Origin: Natrinema hispanicum
GTDB lineage: Archaea > Halobacteriota > Halobacteria > Halobacteriales > Natrialbaceae
Length of the DNA stretch: 64,000 bases
Reading direction: 5' to 3'
Assembly: GCF_004217335.1 (NCBI RefSeq)
Contig: NZ_SHMP01000003.1
Span: 62,001 to 126,000 of the forward strand
Of the stretch, positions 8,676-17,689 are shown piece after piece (positions within the stretch are counted from its first letter, which is position 1; each line of letters begins with the position of its first letter). Under the pieces are notes generated by a model, which saw only the letters and a program-made list of their open reading frames with translations, had not been told where the DNA came from and ran no database searches. The position numbers and the translations under genes were made by a program.

Positions 8676-8929
8676 TTTCACAAACCCAAATTTCAGGGTT
8701 TCAAGATGGCCTGAAAGACAGTACTCGAGCCATCAGCATGGAATAATGATCCCTCACTTTGTCGGTCATGTCGACGGTGGTGTGGCAGGCGGCCAAGAAC
8801 CGACATTCGTCCGGCGTTCGATCAACTCGAGCGACGATCGATCACCATAGTGGAACTACTGACGTACGTCACACTCACTGACTCCGGTGGATGCTTGAAT
8901 TAATCAGCCTCGCATCCGTAGCATCACAT
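8676..8929. other. Spacer between divergent membrane protein genes
   Basis: Non-coding. It contains nested short hairpins (AAACCC/GGGTTT at about 8682-8701 and TTTCAGG/CCTGAAA just after). Otherwise nothing recognised; no RNA gene is evident. Confidence 0.4.
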
Positions 8930-9460
8930 ATGAGTGCTAGCACAACACACGAACTCGATGGCGTCGGCGTGTGGGGCGGTGGCGTTACGGGCGGACTAGT
9001 CGCCGGTATCGCCATGGGTCTGGTGCTTCACTTCGGCGGAGACCAGATCGAACTACTCGGCGGCCTCGCAGCTGAACCCGAACTCGCAGTCGGTGCTGGC
9101 TGGGCGATTCACCTGATGATCAGCATCGTGTTCGGGCTGGTGTTCGCCACCCTCGTCTCGCGGCCGGCAGTCCAGCAACTGGTGACCGATTTCAGCGATT
9201 ACATCATCGCAGGGCTCGTCTTCGGTGCCGTCATTGGCCTCTTTGCCGGAGGCGTCCTGTTCCCGTTCGCGATGGAACGTCTCGGGGTGGCTACGTTGCC
9301 AATGCCGTTTCTGCAGGTTCCGGGGCTCACAGCGGAACTGTTCGGCGCACTCCTGTTCGGATTCGGCCACCTCGTCTACGGGCTAGTGCTTGGGGCCGTC
9401 TTCGCGACGATCAACGGCATCGCGCCGAGCGGGGTCCGCGAGCGCGTGCCAGTGCGGTAG
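8930..9460 (+). CDS. Membrane protein with four to five helices
   Basis: 176 residues starting at the Met of MSASTTHEL; the frame is open 13 codons upstream. Glycine-rich helices follow in order: VWGGGVTGGLVAGIAMGLVLHFG, WAIHLMISIVFGLVFATLV, DYIIAGLVFGAVIGLFAGGVLFPFAM, then ELFGALLFGFGHLVYGLVLGAVFATI. This is the pattern of a small haloarchaeal integral membrane family (similar to proteins annotated DUF6789 or DUF1440-like). No catalytic residues are obvious. It ends 174 nt before the L15e gene on the same strand. Confidence 0.75.
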   Translation: MSASTTHELDGVGVWGGGVTGGLVAGIAMGLVLHFGGDQIELLGGLAAEPELAVGAGWAIHLMISIVFGLVFATLVSRPAVQQLVTDFSDYIIAGLVFGAVIGLFAGGVLFPFAMERLGVATLPMPFLQVPGLTAELFGALLFGFGHLVYGLVLGAVFATINGIAPSGVRERVPVR

Positions 9461-9480
9461 CGCGCTCGCGGAGTTCGAAG

Positions 9481-9634
9481 CCCTTATACTCGAGAGTTGG
9501 ATAGGTCCGGTAGACTCGCTGGTTCGCGGGCATCAGCGGGCACCTGCACGGTACCGGACCGCAGGTCGGGATGTGATCCGCGGGGCATGTGCCCCGGTCG
9601 GGATTGAACCAGGAAACGCCCGCGGGTGAATACG
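9481..9634 (+). promoter_or_regulatory. Promoter and structured leader of rpl15e
   Basis: A TATA-like CTTATAC at about 9483-9489 would place transcription start near 9512, leaving roughly 120 nt of leader. The leader can fold: ACCTGC 9542-9547 with GCAGGT 9561-9566, and CGGGGCA 9581-9587 with TGCCCCG 9590-9596. Most genes here look leaderless, so a folded leader on a ribosomal protein gene is a candidate for translational control. Confidence 0.4.
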
Positions 9635-10225
9635 ATGGCAAAAAGCTTCTATTCCCACATCAAGGACGCATGGAAAGACCCCGACGACGGCAAACTCGGG
9701 GAACTGCAGTGGCAGCGCAAACAGGAGTGGCGCAAGCAGGGCGCGATCGAGCGGATCGACCGTCCAACGCGACTCGACAAGGCACGCGAACTCGGCTACA
9801 AGGCCAAGCAGGGCATCGTCATGACCCGTGTGTCGGTCCGCAAAGGGACCGCCCGGAAGGAACGGTTCACGGCCGGTCGGCGCTCGAAGCGTCAGGGTGT
9901 CAACCGCATCGGGCGGCGCAAGAACATCCAGCGCATCGGCGAAGAGCGTGTCTCTCGAAAGTACCCCAACCTGCGCGTGCTCAACAGCTACTGGGTCGGT
10001 GAAGACGGCTCGCAGAAGTGGTTCGAAGTGATCCTCGTCGATCCGAACCACCCCGCGATCGAGAACGACGACGACCTCAACTGGATCTGCAGCGACGACC
10101 ACACCAACCGCGCGTTCCGCGGGCTCACCAACGCCGGGACGGCAAACCGTGGGCTCAACAACCGCGGCAAAGGTGCCGAGAAGGTCCGCCCGTCCAACAC
10201 CGGCGGCCAGGGCCGCGCGAAGTAA
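9635..10225 (+). CDS. rpl15e: 50S ribosomal protein L15e
   Basis: 196 residues starting MAKSFYSHIKDAWKDP; an upstream ATG three codons earlier is less likely. This archaeal/eukaryal large-subunit protein binds 23S rRNA near the tunnel and L7Ae. Family signatures are QRKQEWRKQGAIERI, the basic block RKGTARKERFTAGRRSKRQGVNRI, and the end WFEVILVDPNHPAI followed by the RAFRGLTNAG tail. It is unusually basic among acidic neighbours, as expected for an rRNA-binding protein. The leader shows secondary structure. Confidence 0.96.
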   Translation: MAKSFYSHIKDAWKDPDDGKLGELQWQRKQEWRKQGAIERIDRPTRLDKARELGYKAKQGIVMTRVSVRKGTARKERFTAGRRSKRQGVNRIGRRKNIQRIGEERVSRKYPNLRVLNSYWVGEDGSQKWFEVILVDPNHPAIENDDDLNWICSDDHTNRAFRGLTNAGTANRGLNNRGKGAEKVRPSNTGGQGRAK

Positions 10226-10348
10226 CGCGCGACAGCGAAACAGCCGCTTTCACACCGATTTTCTGTTATTCGAGCCGTCTCGGCGAGCAGTTCCCGCCGG
10301 TTCGAGTCGAGAGGTGGACTTATTCCATGGGCCGACATACCGCTGCGT

Positions 10349-10783
10349 ATGGCACGGCACGTTCTCGTGGCAGTTGACGACTCGGAACAGTCGACTGACG
10401 CACTCGAGTTCGCTTGCGAGGAGTATTCGGACGCGACGATCACCGCCCTCTACGTGCTCGATCCGGGTGACTTCTACGCAGTGAGTGGCGTCGAAGGAAC
10501 GGCGATGGCAAATTACGACGAGATACAGCGCCACCACGAGGAACGCGCCGAAGAAATCTTAGAAGCGGCTCGCGAGCAGGCCGCCGAGCACGACGTCGAA
10601 CTCGAGACGGACCACGTCGTCGGCAGCGTCTCGCGGTCGATCGTCGACTACGCCGACGACAACGATGTCGACCACATCGTCGTCGGGAGCCACGGCCGGA
10701 CCGGGGCGAGCCGGATCCTCCTCGGCAGCGTCGCCGAGACGGTGGCTCGCCGGTCGCCGGTCCCGGTGACGATCGTTCGGTGA
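10349..10783 (+). CDS. Universal stress protein (UspA family)
   Basis: 144 residues, one complete Usp domain. It starts with the beta1 strand HVLVAVDDSEQS and ends with the ATP-binding loop G-x2-G-x9-G-S (VGSHGRTGASRILLGSVAETVARRSPVPVTIV), so it should bind ATP. Such proteins are dimeric stress-response factors; the specific role is unknown. A TATA-like TATTCC sits about 25 bp upstream of the ATG. The stop codon is followed within 3 nt by a palindromic intergenic element. Confidence 0.92.
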   Translation: MARHVLVAVDDSEQSTDALEFACEEYSDATITALYVLDPGDFYAVSGVEGTAMANYDEIQRHHEERAEEILEAAREQAAEHDVELETDHVVGSVSRSIVDYADDNDVDHIVVGSHGRTGASRILLGSVAETVARRSPVPVTIVR

Positions 10784-10850
10784 CTGAGACGGGCTGCTGT
10801 ACCGATGTCCCGGTCGGACTGGCGGACGGTCGCGATTCCACTGACACCGA
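10784..10850. repeat. Palindromic intergenic element, copy 2 (degenerate)
   Basis: It begins CTGAGACGGGCTGCTGTACC straight after the Usp stop codon, has the family loop GGACGGTCG near 10824, and ends around ACTGACACCGACC. The central stem is less perfect than in other copies. Confidence 0.55.
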
Positions 10851-10952
10851 CCAATTGTAGTCGATAAAACAGTTAGTGTTAGCGATCGATCACGGTCAGC
10901 GACCGCTACTGCTGGTCGAAAAGAACGGCAAGAAGCAGCGACGTCGCGGCGA

Positions 10953-11399
10953 TCAGGCCGAGACGGTCTGGCTTTCCTGTTCGGACTCGGTCGAGCGCAT
11001 GTCCAGATCGGCCCGCAGGGCCTCGATGGCGTCTTCGGGGTCGGTCTCGGAGTTGAAGACCCGGTCGAAGCCAAGTTCGCGGAAGAACTTGCGGGTCTCC
11101 TCGAAGTCGTCCTGCCCGACGGCGAGGTTCCCACCGATATAGGTCGTCACGTCGAGATCAGCATCGGCGATCCGCTGGTGGAAGCCCTCGCAGTCCTGTT
11201 TCGCGTGGCCGTAGAGTGACGAGACGAGTACAGCCTCGGCGTCGTTGGCGGACGTGGCTTCGACGAAGTCTTCTTGGGAGGTCTGCACCCCGAGGTTGAC
11301 GACGTCGAATCCGGCTGCCTCCAGTGCCTGTTCCAGGATGGTAATCCCGACAACGTGAGCGTCCGAACCGATCACGCCGAGGATGACTGTCTTCGTCAT
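10953..11399 (-). CDS. glmS: Methylaspartate (glutamate) mutase subunit S
   Basis: 148 residues starting MTKTVILGVIGSDAHVVG. The D-x-H-x-x-G motif (DAHVVG) is the cobalamin-binding signature, followed by the SxL and GG regions (VLVSSLYGHAKQD, YIGGNLAVGQDD). The S subunit binds the lower part of coenzyme B12. With subunit E it isomerises glutamate to 3-methylaspartate, the entry reaction of the methylaspartate cycle used by many haloarchaea for acetate assimilation. In this window it stands alone: subunit E, methylaspartate ammonia-lyase and mesaconate genes are not next to it. The next genes on either side are convergent Usp and GfcR. Confidence 0.9.
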   Translation of the reverse strand: MTKTVILGVIGSDAHVVGITILEQALEAAGFDVVNLGVQTSQEDFVEATSANDAEAVLVSSLYGHAKQDCEGFHQRIADADLDVTTYIGGNLAVGQDDFEETRKFFRELGFDRVFNSETDPEDAIEALRADLDMRSTESEQESQTVSA

Positions 11400-11597
11400 G
11401 TGCGTACCACCACAAACTGCGGGCACCACCATAAACCTAATGATTAATAATGTGGCACTAGTTCACATGGTTCCCCCGCGAGAGTTACGTGCGAACAGCC
11501 GCGAACAGCCGTAGACGAGCCGCTCTTCGGGATACGCCGGTGAGTCCGATCACTCCTCGAGGGGGGATAGCGTCCGGGAGAACCAGCCGACCGGAAA

Positions 11598-12308
11598 TCA
11601 GACGGTCGTGAGCGCGCCGACCGGTGCGTCGGTGTGGTTGCGGGCACGCCGGATACCATCTTCGCCGGCTGCGATGAGTGCGAAGACGCCGGCAACGTCG
11701 GCCTCGGCGGTGTGAGCGATGTCGAGCAGGAGCTCCTGTGTCTCACCCGATCGGATTAGGTCGTCGACGACGAGTACTGACTCGCCGGGGTCGATCGCGG
11801 AAGCGGGCAAATAGTAGGTGAGTTCGATCCCCGATTGCAGGCGCTGGCGGGCCTCGATGAATTCCTCGACGGCGGTTTCCTTGCGCTTTTTCGCGTAGGC
11901 ACAACGGACGCCGTAGTAGCTCGCGAGCGCGGCCGCAAGCGTGATCCCGTCGGTCGCGGCGGTGAGCACGACGTCAGGACGCTCGAAGTTGAAGCCATTG
12001 GCCACGACCGGCGCGGCCAGATCGAGAAACGGCTGGTCGAAGACGGTCGCGGAGTTGTCGACGTACCCATCGTCGTCGACGCGAATGCGTGCATCGAGTT
12101 CCTTGGCCAACGCCTCCCGGCCGAGATCCTCGACGACCTCGCGCGCGCGATCAGTTCCGGGCAGGACGTGCCCGTTTACGTACCGGTTGAGATCGCCCGC
12201 TGGAAGCCCCGTTGTCTCGGCGAGCTCGTCATAGGTCCGCGTTTCCTTCAACATCCGCAACACGTCGACGGCCCGCAGCTGGAGGGCTGCCTTCTCGGCT
12301 CTGTTCAT
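11598..12308 (-). CDS. gfcR: GfcR-type regulator: HTH fused to a PyrE-like phosphoribosyltransferase domain
   Basis: 236 residues from MNRAEKAALQLRAVDVL; the frame is open upstream but the extra residues are unlike the family. The N-terminal helix-turn-helix is at about 12-60 (TYDELAETTGLPAGDLNRYVNGHVLPG). The C-terminal type I PRTase domain carries the PRPP loop VLVVDDLIRSGET. In Haloferax volcanii the homologous GfcR regulates glycolysis and fructose-catabolism genes, so it is a regulator rather than an orotate enzyme. The real OPRT is the separate gene at 15088. It is upstream of glmS on the same strand but 200 nt away. Confidence 0.9.
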   Translation of the reverse strand: MNRAEKAALQLRAVDVLRMLKETRTYDELAETTGLPAGDLNRYVNGHVLPGTDRAREVVEDLGREALAKELDARIRVDDDGYVDNSATVFDQPFLDLAAPVVANGFNFERPDVVLTAATDGITLAAALASYYGVRCAYAKKRKETAVEEFIEARQRLQSGIELTYYLPASAIDPGESVLVVDDLIRSGETQELLLDIAHTAEADVAGVFALIAAGEDGIRRARNHTDAPVGALTTV

Positions 12309-12466
12309 ACAGATATGCACGATTCCGCAACTATGGGTATTTCGGTCCGATTTAATCGCTGAATCTGCACATCTATGTAGTCCCTTCAAGCCGAGACCGT
12401 CGTTATCTAGTCGTCGAAACACTCGACTCGAGCGCCGTCAACCGCGAAAAACGTGTCGTCCGGTCG

Positions 12467-14413
12467 CTATTGCAGGAAGTCAGGCTCCGTCCGCTGCTCG
12501 TCGCGTTCGGCCTCGAGGTGGGCGCGGAAGTCCGCGATTTCGACGTCGTACTCCTGATCCTCGAAGCGGTCACGCACTGAGATGTTCCCGTCTTCTTCCT
12601 CGTTGTCGCCGACGATGATCTGGTAGGGCACGCGGTCGTCGTGGGCCGCGCGGATCTTGCGCTCTAAGGTCGAGTCGCGGTCGTCGACCTCGACGCGGAA
12701 GTCGTCGAACTCGTTTGCGACCTGGTAGGCGTAGCCGAGGTTCGCGTCGGAGATCGGCAGCACGCGGACCTGTTCGGGCGCGAGCCACAGCGGGAACCGA
12801 CCTTCGTAGTGCTCGATGAGCATCATGAAGAACCGCTCGTAGCTGCCATACAGCGCGCGGTGGATCATGACCGGACGGTGTTCCTCGTTGTCCTCGCCGA
12901 CGTAGTTCAGGTCGAAGCGCTCGGGCATATTGAAGTCAAGCTGGACCGTCGGGCCGTCCCACGAGCGGCCGATGGCGTCCTCGAACGCGAAGTCGATCTT
13001 CGGCCCGTAGAACGCGCCGTCGCCTTCCTCGATCTCGTACTCGTGGCCGTGGGCCTCGAGGACGCTCTCGAGTTGTTCCTCGGCGCGCTCCCAGATCTCG
13101 TCGGAGCCGACCGACTTTTCGGGACGGGTTGCCAGGGCCATCTCGTAGTCGAGGTCGAACGTCTCGAGGACGTCCGTAATCATGTCCATGATCTCCTCGA
13201 CCTCGCGTTTGATCTGGTCGGGACGAATGAACAGGTGGCCGTCGTCGATCGTGAAGGCCCAGACCCGCGAGAGGCCCGAGAGTTCGCCGCGTTGCTCCTT
13301 GCGGTAGACTTTGCCGTTCTCGGCGTAGCGGATCGGGAGGTCGCGGTAGCTCCAGGAGTGGTCCTGGAAGATGGCGGCGTGGCCGGGACAGTTCATCGGC
13401 TTCAGGCCGAACTCGTCGTCGCCGACGTCGAAGATGAACATGTCGTCCTGGTAGTTCTCGTAGTGGCCCGACCGGTGCCAGAGGTCCGTCTTGAAGACGT
13501 GGGGCGTCTCGACGTAATCGTAGCCCGCCTCCTTGTTCAGCGTCTCGACGAAGTCCTCGAGTTCCTTCAGAACCGTCTTCCCGGCGGGGTGATACAGCGG
13601 CAGGCCGGGACCGGTGACGTCCTGAATCGAGAACAGATCCATCTCGTTGCCGATCCGGCGGTGATCGCGTTTTTCGGCTTCCTGCTTGCGCTCTAAGAAG
13701 TCCTCGAGGTCGCTTTCGTCCTCGAAGGCCGTCCCGTAAATCCGGGTCTGCATCGTGTTATCCTCGTCGCCGCGCCAGTACGCGCCGGCGATCTCGAGCA
13801 GTTCGATCGCGCCGATCTCGCCCGTCGAGTCGACGTGCGGGCCAGCACAGAGGTCTTCCCACTCGCCCTGACTGTAGAACGTGACCGTCTCGTCTTCCTC
13901 GGCGAGTTCCTCGAGGAGTTCGAGCTTGTAGGGTTCGTCTGCCAGTCGGTCTTCGGCTTCGTCGATCGAAACCTCCTCGCGCTCGATGTCGTAGTCGGCT
14001 TCGATGATTTCTTCCATCTCGGCCTCGAGGTCCGCGAGGTCGTCCTCGTCGACATCGAGGTTGTCGAAGTCGTAGTAGAAGCCCTCGTCCGTCGGCGGAC
14101 CGATCGCGAGTTTGACCTCCTCGGCGTCGTACAGCCGTTCGACGGCCTGCGCGAGACAGTGGGCCGCGGAGTGGCGCATCACGCGGAGATATTCGTCGGA
14201 CTGGTCCGTGATGATCTCGAGTTCCGCGCCGTCGTAGGCCGGTTCCTCTTTGGCGACGAGGTCACCGTCGAGTTTGCCGGCAACCGTGTCGCTACCGAGG
14301 CCGGGGCCGATCTCGTAGGCACAGTCCTCGACCGTCGCATCGGCGTCGACCTCGAGTTCCGATCCGTCGGGCAGTACGACCGCTATCTGCTGCTGTGAAT
14401 CTGATTCTGACAT
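12467..14413 (-). CDS. thrS: Threonyl-tRNA synthetase, bacterial-type with full editing domain
   Basis: 648 residues from MSESDSQQQ. The order of domains is an N-terminal TGS (about 10-70), an N2 editing/SAD domain with HxxxH (HSAAHC) and the Cys-x3-His pair (LCAGPH), the class II core with zinc-binding Cys in [10 protein letters not shown] and motifs 2 and 3 (FRKEQRGE-like [28 protein letters not shown]), and a C-terminal HGTP anticodon-binding domain ending QRTEPDFLQ. It charges tRNA-Thr and hydrolyses Ser-tRNA-Thr. Possession of the bacterial editing domain instead of the archaeal DTD-like domain is a known feature of haloarchaea. The start codon follows a spacer without a strong Shine-Dalgarno. 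Confidence 0.96.
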   Translation of the reverse strand: MSESDSQQQIAVVLPDGSELEVDADATVEDCAYEIGPGLGSDTVAGKLDGDLVAKEEPAYDGAELEIITDQSDEYLRVMRHSAAHCLAQAVERLYDAEEVKLAIGPPTDEGFYYDFDNLDVDEDDLADLEAEMEEIIEADYDIEREEVSIDEAEDRLADEPYKLELLEELAEEDETVTFYSQGEWEDLCAGPHVDSTGEIGAIELLEIAGAYWRGDEDNTMQTRIYGTAFEDESDLEDFLERKQEAEKRDHRRIGNEMDLFSIQDVTGPGLPLYHPAGKTVLKELEDFVETLNKEAGYDYVETPHVFKTDLWHRSGHYENYQDDMFIFDVGDDEFGLKPMNCPGHAAIFQDHSWSYRDLPIRYAENGKVYRKEQRGELSGLSRVWAFTIDDGHLFIRPDQIKREVEEIMDMITDVLETFDLDYEMALATRPEKSVGSDEIWERAEEQLESVLEAHGHEYEIEEGDGAFYGPKIDFAFEDAIGRSWDGPTVQLDFNMPERFDLNYVGEDNEEHRPVMIHRALYGSYERFFMMLIEHYEGRFPLWLAPEQVRVLPISDANLGYAYQVANEFDDFRVEVDDRDSTLERKIRAAHDDRVPYQIIVGDNEEEDGNISVRDRFEDQEYDVEIADFRAHLEAERDEQRTEPDFLQ

Positions 14414-14640
14414 GGCTGTGGATGTGGTGAAAATCCCGGTGGCGTGTCCGCGCCGTCTCCCGCACACTGGTCGACCGGAGCCGACACAATACACGGTAGG
14501 TGGGAGTTAAAAACGGGCAAACGCCCCTGTAAAGCGGACACCTACCATCGTGGCTACGCGTAGTCTCGAGCGGGATAAAAGCATTGTGATGGGGCGTCAC
14601 CGGCCGAACGGTTTTCGCTCCGGGTCGGCTACGTCACGTC

Positions 14641-14997
14641 GTGGGCTTCGATCCACCGGCCGACGACGATCCGCTCGAGGACCCGTTCGCGGATGATCCA
14701 CTCGAAGATCCGTTCGGGAGTGATCCGCTCGAGGACCCGATCGGAGACGAGAGCGGTGGCGACGAAGATCTCGAGCGGACGTTCAGCGAGATTTCACGAT
14801 CGACGCTGCTCGCGTTCGTCGTCGTCGCGGTGCTCGTTCATGCCGGCCTCTTCGGCGCGAGCCTCGGCATGATGCTGATCGGGTTCCGGAGCCAGTGGGT
14901 CGGCGGCAGCGCGCTCGCGATCAGCGGTGGGCTCGCGCTAGTCGTCGCTGTCGTGGTGTACCGTCGGTACAACCCCGCACGTGACACGACGCGGTGA
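14641..14997 (+). CDS. Membrane protein with DPLEDPF repeats
   Basis: 118 residues; the initiator is a GTG at 14641. An acidic N-terminal arm contains three near-identical repeats (DPLEDPFAD, DPLEDPFGS, DPLEDPIGD). Two membrane helices follow (LLAFVVVAVLVHAGLFGASLGMML and GGSALAISGGLALVVAVVVYRR), with a short basic tail. At DNA level the repeats are 24-27 bp units with silent changes, so they duplicated a while ago. Similar Asp-Pro-rich two-helix proteins occur across Halobacteria without a known role. It is immediately followed by a palindromic element and then convergent pyrE. Confidence 0.75.
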   Translation: MGFDPPADDDPLEDPFADDPLEDPFGSDPLEDPIGDESGGDEDLERTFSEISRSTLLAFVVVAVLVHAGLFGASLGMMLIGFRSQWVGGSALAISGGLALVVAVVVYRRYNPARDTTR

Positions 14998-15004
14998 GTC
15001 GTAC

Positions 15005-15087
15005 TGTCTACTGTAAGTCACTGCCGGTGCAACCGCAGGGCGGTCGCGGTTGCACCGGTAAATCGTTACAGCAAGCCGTATCAGCCG
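15005..15087. repeat. Palindromic intergenic element, copy 3
   Basis: A perfect 13-bp stem CCGGTGCAACCGC (15024-15036) / GCGGTTGCACCGG (15046-15058) encloses the loop AGGGCGGTC, the family's conserved loop. The right end, read on the minus strand, is CTGATACGGCTTGCTGTAACG, beginning a few bases from the pyrE stop codon. It sits between convergent genes. Confidence 0.75.
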
Positions 15088-15615
15088 TCAGTCCCGATCG
15101 GCCAGCAGCTCCTCGGCGGTGACGAGCGCCTCCATCTCGACATCCGCGTCCTCGACGTTCTCGCGGCCGCCCTCCTGTCGATCGACGACGACAAGCGCTC
15201 GCTCGACGGTCGCGCCGGCGTCACGGAGCGCCTCGATCGCGTCGACGAGACTCGTCCCCGTTGTCACGATATCCTCGAGGACGATGACTTCTTCGCCCTC
15301 CTCGAGACGGCCCTCGACCAAGTTCGCGGTGCCGTAGTCCTTGCGCTGCTTGCGCGCGATGACGTAGGGAACGTCGGCTTCGACGCTCGTCGCGGCAGCA
15401 AGCGGGACGCCGCCCAGCGCGACGCCGCCGAGTTTGTCGTCATCGGCGAGTCGCTCGGCGAAGGCCTCGGCGATCAACTCGAGACAGCCCGGATCGGTCT
15501 CGAAGAGGTACTTGTCGACGTAGTACTCGCTGGTGCCGCCGTGGGAGAGTTCGAATTCGCCGAACTGAACGGCGTCGGCCGCACGCAAGGCGTCGATGAG
15601 CGCTTGGTTCGTCAT
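15088..15615 (-). CDS. pyrE: Orotate phosphoribosyltransferase
   Basis: 175 residues. The PRPP-binding motif [13 protein letters not shown] is present, with the flexible loop Lys ([15 protein letters not shown]). The N-terminus ([37 protein letters not shown]) is typical of archaeal OPRTs. It makes OMP from orotate and PRPP, step five of UMP synthesis. It is upstream of no other pyrimidine gene here. It shares a strand with carS, 129 nt away, with a short palindromic element in between. Confidence 0.95.
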   Translation of the reverse strand: MTNQALIDALRAADAVQFGEFELSHGGTSEYYVDKYLFETDPGCLELIAEAFAERLADDDKLGGVALGGVPLAAATSVEADVPYVIARKQRKDYGTANLVEGRLEEGEEVIVLEDIVTTGTSLVDAIEALRDAGATVERALVVVDRQEGGRENVEDADVEMEALVTAEELLADRD

Positions 15616-15651
15616 TACTCGAGAAGGCGGCCCGGACTAAAATAAGCGGTG

Positions 15652-15704
15652 TGATACGGGCTCCTGTCACTGGATTCCGGCACCGACTGACAGAACCGCA
15701 TCTG
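15652..15704. repeat. Short palindromic intergenic element, copy 4
   Basis: The ends GATACGGGCTCCTGTCACTGG and CTGACAGAACCGCATC are inverted copies of the family terminus, with only about 15 bp in between and no long central stem. It appears to be a deleted or minimal version of the element. It lies between pyrE and carS. Confidence 0.55.
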
Positions 15705-15744
15705 AACCGGGACGTGGCTCGCGTCCTGACGGGTGCCGTCGAAG

Positions 15745-16290
15745 CTACCAGGGTTCGTTCTTCAGTCCGAGCTTGTACGCGATGACGTTCGTCGTCACGT
15801 GGAGAATCGGCGTCAGGACGACGACGACGAGGATGACCTCGAGCGTAAACCACGTTTGGAACCACTCGGTCGCCAGCAGCGCAGTCAGCGGCAGGGAGAC
15901 GACGACGAAATCTAGCTGGTCAAGGCCGGGAAACATCGCGCCACGTTGGCGGCCGCTCCGGCGCTTGAGAAACGAGGCGAGGATGTCCCCGAGCATTGCA
16001 CCGCCGGCGAGGCCGAGCGCCGCGAGGGGCTCGAAACTCGGGACGGCGAAGCCGAGGGCGTCGCTGACGGTCGGCTCGATGACGGTCAGGACGGCCGCGA
16101 GTGCAACGCCTGCGAGGGTTCCCATCGCCGTCCCGCGCCACGTCTTTCCGTCGCCGAGCACGCGCCTGTCGCCCCACGTTCGACCGCCATCGATGGGCCG
16201 ACCGCCGCCGGCCAACACCGCGGCGTTGTTGGGGACGTAGGCGGGCAACATCGCCCAGAACGCGATTACGACTGTCTCGAGTATTGCCAT
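15745..16290 (-). CDS. carS: CDP-archaeol synthase (CDP-2,3-bis-(O-geranylgeranyl)-sn-glycerol synthase)
   Basis: 181 residues from [21 protein letters not shown]; the open frame upstream is not conserved. There are five membrane helices. The signature stretch [18 protein letters not shown] (nucleotide/Mg binding) and GLDQLDFV, followed by a C-terminal helix [16 protein letters not shown], are typical of CarS. It activates the unsaturated archaeal ether lipid precursor with CTP, the step before polar head-group attachment, at the cytoplasmic membrane. Confidence 0.94.
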   Translation of the reverse strand: MAILETVVIAFWAMLPAYVPNNAAVLAGGGRPIDGGRTWGDRRVLGDGKTWRGTAMGTLAGVALAAVLTVIEPTVSDALGFAVPSFEPLAALGLAGGAMLGDILASFLKRRSGRQRGAMFPGLDQLDFVVVSLPLTALLATEWFQTWFTLEVILVVVVLTPILHVTTNVIAYKLGLKNEPW

Positions 16291-16487
16291 ATCCGGCGGG
16301 ACGAACCGACGTGTCTTAACCGCCGGTGGTTCGGCGGGACGAGAGCCGGGTCGGGAAATCAAACGACGTGACTGCTGCGTGCCCGTTTCCGACGGACGTC
16401 GTGAGTCTGTAAACAGTATCTGTCCCTAACATACACGGAAAGCTTTTAACAATTCTGGTAGACTCCTTTTGGAGAGGGCTTGTTAGC

Positions 16488-17669
16488 ATGCCACGAGAGC
16501 ATATTTTCGACGAGGCCGAGTACGAGCGTCGGGTCGCTCGGACCAAAGACCGGCTGCGCGAGGCGGACCTCGACGCGATCGTCGTCGCCGATCCGGCGAA
16601 CATGAACTATCTGACGGGCTATGACGGCTGGTCGTTTTACGTCCACCAGGCCGTCGTGGTCACGCTCGAGCGCGATGAACCCGTCTGGATCGGCCGTGGG
16701 ATGGATGGAAACGGCGCACGCGCGACGACACACCTTTCGGAGGCGAGCATTCGGACCTACAGCGACGACCACGTTCACTCGCCGTCCGATCTCCATCCGA
16801 TGGACTACGTCGCGGGCGTTCTCGAGGACCTCGCGGTCGCCGACGGGCGGATCGGCCTCGAGATGGACGCTTCCTACTTCACCGCGAAGTCCTACACCCG
16901 ACTGCAAACGAACCTCCCCGACGCCGAGTTCGAGGACGCGACGCTGCTGGTCGGCTGGGTCCGAATCACAAAGTCAGAACAGGAACTCGCGTACATGCGC
17001 GAGGCCGCCCGTATCTCCGAGCACGCGATGCAGGCAGGGCTCGACGCCATCGAGGAGGGCGTCCCGGAGTACGAGGCCGCGGCCGCGATCTACGATGCCC
17101 TCATTACGGGGACCGAAGCGTACGGCGGCGACTACCCGTCGATCGTCCCGCTGATGCCATCCGGCGAGCACACCGGCACACCACATCTGACGTGGACCGA
17201 CCGGCCCTTCGAGGACGGCGATCCCGTCATCATCGAACTCTCGGGCTGTCGTCACCGGTATCACTCGCCGCTGGCTCGCACGACGTTCGTCGGCGACCCA
17301 CCTGACGAACTCGAGGAGACCGCCGAGATCGTCGTCGAGGGACTCGAGGCAGCGCTCGACGCCGCCGAACCCGGCGTTACCTGTGAGGCCGTCGAGAAGG
17401 CGTGGCGCGAGACGATCGCCCAGTACGGCCTCGAGAAGGAGGATCGCATCGGCTACTCGATGGGGCTTGGCTACCCGCCGGACTGGGGCGAACACACTGC
17501 GAGTCTGCGTCCGGGCGACGACACGGTGCTCGAGGAGAACATGACGTTTCACATGATTCCGGGCATCTGGACCGACGAGGTCGGCGTCGAGATCAGCGAG
17601 ACGTTCCACGTGACGAGCGACGGTGCCGAAACGCTCGCCGAATTTCCGCGACAGTTGTTTACGACCTAA
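16488..17669 (+). CDS. doeA: Ectoine hydrolase-like M24-family enzyme (DoeA/EutD)
   Basis: 393 residues with a creatinase-like N-domain (1-165) and a pita-bread C-domain. The family marker [19 protein letters not shown] (about 212-230) is typical of DoeA/EutD rather than Xaa-Pro peptidase. The metal-binding residues of true M24 peptidases are replaced: the Asp pair of DxG...SDxTRT reads E250-L-S-G and P261-L-A-R-T, and the metal His motif is [15 protein letters not shown]. DoeA/EutD is known to open the ectoine ring without metal, using a Glu, giving N-acetyl-diaminobutyrate. A purine-rich GGAGAGG lies about 10 nt upstream of the ATG. It is followed at once by gdh, and the transaminase and deacylase genes are nearby. 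Confidence 0.83.
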   Translation: MPREHIFDEAEYERRVARTKDRLREADLDAIVVADPANMNYLTGYDGWSFYVHQAVVVTLERDEPVWIGRGMDGNGARATTHLSEASIRTYSDDHVHSPSDLHPMDYVAGVLEDLAVADGRIGLEMDASYFTAKSYTRLQTNLPDAEFEDATLLVGWVRITKSEQELAYMREAARISEHAMQAGLDAIEEGVPEYEAAAAIYDALITGTEAYGGDYPSIVPLMPSGEHTGTPHLTWTDRPFEDGDPVIIELSGCRHRYHSPLARTTFVGDPPDELEETAEIVVEGLEAALDAAEPGVTCEAVEKAWRETIAQYGLEKEDRIGYSMGLGYPPDWGEHTASLRPGDDTVLEENMTFHMIPGIWTDEVGVEISETFHVTSDGAETLAEFPRQLFTT

Positions 17670-17689
17670 CGCCGTCAGTTATCACGCCC

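Noticed and set aside
9560-9615. A tRNA-like T-arm (GGGATTGAACC) upstream of rpl15e
   Set aside because: No acceptor or anticodon stems match it. It is better seen as part of the folded leader.
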